Source: Lentisphaeria bacterium
GTDB taxonomy: Bacteria; Verrucomicrobiota; Lentisphaeria; Oligosphaerales; PUNB01
Assembly: GCA_007133055.1 (NCBI GenBank)
Contig: SLNM01000062.1
Span: forward strand, 1 to 8,358
Direction of reading: 5' to 3'
DNA length: 8,358 nucleotides
How positions within the stretch are numbered: position 1 is the stretch's first letter; every line of letters starts with the position of its first letter. This document shows positions 6,047-8,358 of the stretch, in pieces. A model generated the notes under the pieces. It made no database searches. It saw only the letters and a list, made by a program, of their open reading frames with translations, and was not told the origin of the DNA. A program made the position numbers and the translations under genes.

Positions 6047-6089
6047 GAACAATACAAAACTGACGGGCCGCCTCCGGCAAGCCGTCAGT
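6047..6089 (-). terminator. Rho-independent terminator of rfbB
   Basis: ACTGACGG (6059-6066) pairs with CCGTCAGT (6082-6089). Inside this outer stem is an inner GCCG/CGGC stem with a CCTC loop. On the minus strand the hairpin is followed by TTTTGTATTGTT (6058-6047). It lies about 115 nt beyond the rfbB stop and ahead of the dehydrogenase, so it separates the two units. The rest of the 246-base intergenic region 5959-6204 holds no gene I can support. Confidence 0.75.
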
Positions 6090-6204
6090 GAAAGGTGGGG
6101 ATATCGTGCCGGTTGACGACCGCGGCGGCGACTACGGAATACGATTCGGGAACTCTACTCGTTGACCGCTCTCGTCGTCGCTCTGGTTTTCCGACTCTTT
6201 AGTT

Positions 6205-7218
6205 TCAGCGGTTTTCGTACATCTCCTGGTAGTACCGCCGATAATCGCCGGAAACCACCTGGTCCAGCCAGTCCTGATGCTCGCGGTACCAGTCAACCGT
6301 ATCGACGAGACCCTTTTCGAAATCATAACGGGGCCGCCATCCAAGTTCGCGCTCGATCTTGCCGGTGTCGATGGCATAGCGGCGATCATGACCAGGACGG
6401 TCCCGCACCATGGTGATCAAAGATTCAGGCTTGCCGAGAATTTTCAGGATCACCCTGACCACTTCCAGGTTGGTACGCTCACTGTGCCCGCCAATGTTGT
6501 AGACCTCGCCGGCACCCCCCTCGCAAAACACGGTCCAAAGCCCGCGGCAGTGGTCGAGCACGTGTATCCAGTCGCGCACATTCAACCCGTCTCCGTAAAC
6601 CGGCAATGGCTGATCCCGCCGGGCGTTGTTGATCATCAGAGGAATCATTTTCTCCGGAAACTGCCATGGCCCGTAATTGTTCGAGCAGCGGGTGATGACA
6701 GTGTCAAGGCCGTAGGTGTGGTGCCAGGCCTGCACCAGATGGTCGGCGCCCGCCTTGCTGGCGCTGTAGGGTGAGTTCGGATGCAAAGGTGTGTCCTCGC
6801 GAAACCTCCCCTCCGGACCGAGCGAGCCATACACTTCGTCGGTCGACACTTGCAGGAACCTTCCGACCCCGGCTTCCAGCGCGGCCGCCAGTAGAACCTG
6901 GGTTCCGAGAACATTGGTTCTGACGAACACCTCGGCGTTGCTGATCGACCGGTCAACATGGCTTTCGGCGGCCAGGTTGAGCACTCCCTCGAACTTTCGC
7001 TCCCGCAGCAGCCGCCGCACCAGGTCGCGGTCGCCAATGTCCCCCCGGACAAAGAAATGGCGAGGATGATCAAGCACCCCCTCCAGATTGGCGAGGTTGC
7101 CGGAATAGGTCAGCTTGTCCAGATTGACCACCGTGACTTCCGGTTCGGTCGCCAGCAGAAAACGCACCAGATTGCCGCCGATAAAACCCGCCCCGCCGGT
7201 AACCAGAATGTTCTTCAT
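6205..7218 (-). CDS. rfbB: dTDP-glucose 4,6-dehydratase
   Basis: Converts dTDP-D-glucose to dTDP-4-keto-6-deoxy-D-glucose, the second step toward dTDP-L-rhamnose and related deoxysugars for surface polysaccharides; cytosolic, NAD+-bound. This extended SDR enzyme shows GGAGFIGG at 8-15, LDKLTYSGNLANL at 33-45, AAESHVDRSI at 83-92, the catalytic STDEVYG at 125-131 (T126, D127, E128), YSASKAGAD with Y151 and K155, RCSNNYGPWQFPEKMIP and YGDGLNVRDWIHV. The full 337 residues match the family. I chose the ATG at 7218 because GAGGA sits 5 nt upstream; further upstream in-frame starts have no such site. No rfbA, rfbC or rfbD is in the window, so the gene seems isolated from the usual cluster, although neighbours beyond the divergent genes cannot be seen. 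A terminator follows. Confidence 0.96.
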   Translation of the reverse strand: MKNILVTGGAGFIGGNLVRFLLATEPEVTVVNLDKLTYSGNLANLEGVLDHPRHFFVRGDIGDRDLVRRLLRERKFEGVLNLAAESHVDRSISNAEVFVRTNVLGTQVLLAAALEAGVGRFLQVSTDEVYGSLGPEGRFREDTPLHPNSPYSASKAGADHLVQAWHHTYGLDTVITRCSNNYGPWQFPEKMIPLMINNARRDQPLPVYGDGLNVRDWIHVLDHCRGLWTVFCEGGAGEVYNIGGHSERTNLEVVRVILKILGKPESLITMVRDRPGHDRRYAIDTGKIERELGWRPRYDFEKGLVDTVDWYREHQDWLDQVVSGDYRRYYQEMYENR

Positions 7219-7303
7219 CTGTTTCCTCATTGAAAAGTTTTTGGGTGAATGCTCTGCTTCGGAGTTCGCTAAGCCGACAGCCGTCATAACTTATTGTTGA
7301 TTG

Positions 7304-7320
7304 CCGGTTGCGCAAACCGG
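7304..7320. promoter_or_regulatory. Inverted repeat in the rfbB/amidohydrolase divergent intergenic region
   Basis: CCGGTT (7304-7309) and AACCGG (7315-7320) form a perfect 6-bp inverted repeat around GCGCA. It ends 20 nt before the amidohydrolase ATG and lies in the 122-bp gap between two divergent genes. It could be an operator or a leader hairpin. I see no strong promoter consensus in either direction here. Confidence 0.3.
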
Positions 7321-7340
7321 TTTATGGATTACCTTGAGCT

Positions 7341-8213
7341 ATGCTTGTATTTGACGTCCACACTCATATTTTTCCCGACGCCATTGCCGCTCGCACCGTT
7401 GACAAGCTTGGTGAGAAAGCCGGCATCAGTCCCTTCTACGACGGAACTCGCAAGGGCTTGCAGGCCAGCATGGCGACGGCGGGAATTGACGGTGCCCTGA
7501 ACTGCCCGATCGCTACGCGGCCGGATCAAGTGGACTCGATCATCGACTGGGCGGCGAGAAACAATTACTGGCCGATTCTAAGCCTGGGCTCGATCCATCC
7601 GGACTCGCCCGAACCGGACCGCGCCCTGACCCGTCTCAAAAAAGCCGGACTGCCCGGCATTAAACTGCACCCGGAGTATCAGCAGTTCACTCTGGACGAC
7701 CCCCGCATGAGCCGCATTTGGCAGGCTTGCCGTGATCTCGATCTGCTGATCATGCTGCACGCCGGAGCGGATATTGCATTCTCCCCGCCTTTTCGCACCG
7801 ACCCGGTCGCCATTGTCAGGCTGATCGAACAATATCCGGGATTGAAACTGATCGCCGCCCACTTCGGCAGTTGGCGGATGTGGGAGCAGGTGGCGCAGGT
7901 TATGGCCGGGGCATCTGTATGGATTGACACCTCCTTCACCATGGGCCTGCTTGATGACCAGCAATTGATCACGCTGATCCGCAGGCACGGGGCGGAACGA
8001 GTGCTCTTCGGCACCGACACGCCATGGCGCTCGCAAAAACAGGACCTGCAACACTTTTACAGCCTGGAGCTGAGTGAAAAGGAGAAACGTATGATTTTAT
8101 GGAAAAATGCGGAAAGCCTGCTGAACCTGTCTTTGACCGAAGACAAGTCCGCGACCGACGAACAACCTTCCCCCGCAATTACCGAAACCTTTGCAGCAGG
8201 AGCCCCAAAGTGA
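7341..8213 (+). CDS. Amidohydrolase-2 family metal-dependent hydrolase/decarboxylase (TIM barrel)
   Basis: A 290-residue TIM-barrel metalloenzyme of the amidohydrolase-related (PF04909-type) family. Metal and active-site motifs are DVHTHIFPD (H7, H9), GIKLHPEYQ (H110), IMLHAGAD (H140), IAAHFGSW (H174) and LFGTDTPW (D226). The C-terminal [10 protein letters not shown] is typical of the family, whose members hydrolyse or decarboxylate diverse substrates, so the reaction is not assignable. The last 25 residues ([13 protein letters not shown] onward) form a low-complexity tail. The ATG at 7341 begins right at the conserved first strand but has only a weak upstream GAG. The stop overlaps the ackA start by the GTGA arrangement, indicating translational coupling and a shared transcript. 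Confidence 0.88.
   Translation: MLVFDVHTHIFPDAIAARTVDKLGEKAGISPFYDGTRKGLQASMATAGIDGALNCPIATRPDQVDSIIDWAARNNYWPILSLGSIHPDSPEPDRALTRLKKAGLPGIKLHPEYQQFTLDDPRMSRIWQACRDLDLLIMLHAGADIAFSPPFRTDPVAIVRLIEQYPGLKLIAAHFGSWRMWEQVAQVMAGASVWIDTSFTMGLLDDQQLITLIRRHGAERVLFGTDTPWRSQKQDLQHFYSLELSEKEKRMILWKNAESLLNLSLTEDKSATDEQPSPAITETFAAGAPK
8198..8202 (+). promoter_or_regulatory. Ribosome-binding site of ackA
   Basis: AGGAG lies inside the end of the amidohydrolase gene, 7 nt before the GTG at 8210. It settles the non-ATG start of ackA and supports coupled translation. Confidence 0.75.
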
Positions 8214-8358
8214 AAGTACTAGTCATCAATGCCGGCAGTTCCTCCCTGAAGTTCACCATGTACCGCATGGCCCGGGAGAAGGCCATTGCCGGCGGGGTGG
8301 TCGAACGCATCGGCCTGAAGTCGCCACGACTGCACTATCGCCGCCATGACGGCGTTGA
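8210..8358 (+). CDS. ackA: Acetate kinase, N-terminal part (cut by window edge)
   Basis: The first 49 codons read [15 protein letters not shown] (GTG as start), then a GGVVERIG segment. This is the diagnostic N-terminus of acetate kinase, where the Asn and Ser-rich loop belong to the ASKHA phosphate-binding fold. The enzyme interconverts acetyl phosphate plus ADP with acetate plus ATP in the cytosol. The start is GTG at 8210, overlapping the upstream stop by 4 nt (GTGA), with AGGAG 7 nt upstream. No pta gene is visible; it could lie beyond the window. Butyrate or propionate kinases share the fold, but the start motif fits AckA best. Confidence 0.93.
   Translation, partial: MKVLVINAGSSSLKFTMYRMAREKAIAGGVVERIGLKSPRLHYRRHDGV

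Noticed and set aside
7304..7320. Dyad as a rho-independent terminator
   Set aside because: It lies between two divergent gene starts with only three T after it, so nothing needs to be terminated there.

Overview
The window is GC-rich bacterial chromosome carrying mostly conserved housekeeping genes. Five genes run on the minus strand in one likely transcription unit, read from right to left. They are a zinc-type alcohol dehydrogenase (5958 to 4213), the diadenylate cyclase cdaA, its membrane regulator cdaR (YbbR), the tRNA prenyltransferase miaA, and an mtaB-type tRNA methylthiotransferase that leaves the window at base 1. A dTDP-glucose 4,6-dehydratase (rfbB/rmlB, minus strand) follows after an intergenic stretch holding its terminator. 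Divergent from it on the plus strand are an amidohydrolase-2 family hydrolase and the start of acetate kinase (ackA), translationally coupled by a GTGA overlap. There are no RNA genes, CRISPR arrays or transposase genes.

The sequence does not name the organism. A cdaA-cdaR pair, ackA, a nucleotide-sugar gene and a sorbose-1-phosphate-reductase-like dehydrogenase suit a high-GC, probably uncultured carbohydrate-using bacterium. A PVC-type or related lineage is possible, but this is a guess.

The most interesting content is a family of near-palindromic elements that sit inside two coding genes and keep both reading frames open. One copy (474-563, 90 bp) lies in mtaB, in the linker between the N-terminal methylthiotransferase domain and the radical-SAM domain. 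The other (1564-1685, 122 bp) lies in miaA, in a linker after the RRVVRALEI helix. It is flanked by 9-bp direct repeats (CCCCGTATT), as expected of a target-site duplication; removing element plus one repeat deletes exactly 132 bp, or 44 codons. The two copies share about 30-nt arms that contain no stop codon in any of the six frames. They also share an internal hairpin in which three base pairs differ by compensatory changes on both sides. This resembles Rickettsia palindromic elements or in-frame MITEs: a mobile, structured repeat that is translated as part of its host proteins. Both hosts modify tRNA adenosine-37, which may be coincidence.

A second curiosity is the 581-residue dehydrogenase. 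It appears to contain two Rossmann-like nucleotide-binding segments in tandem, the first having lost its glycine-rich motif.
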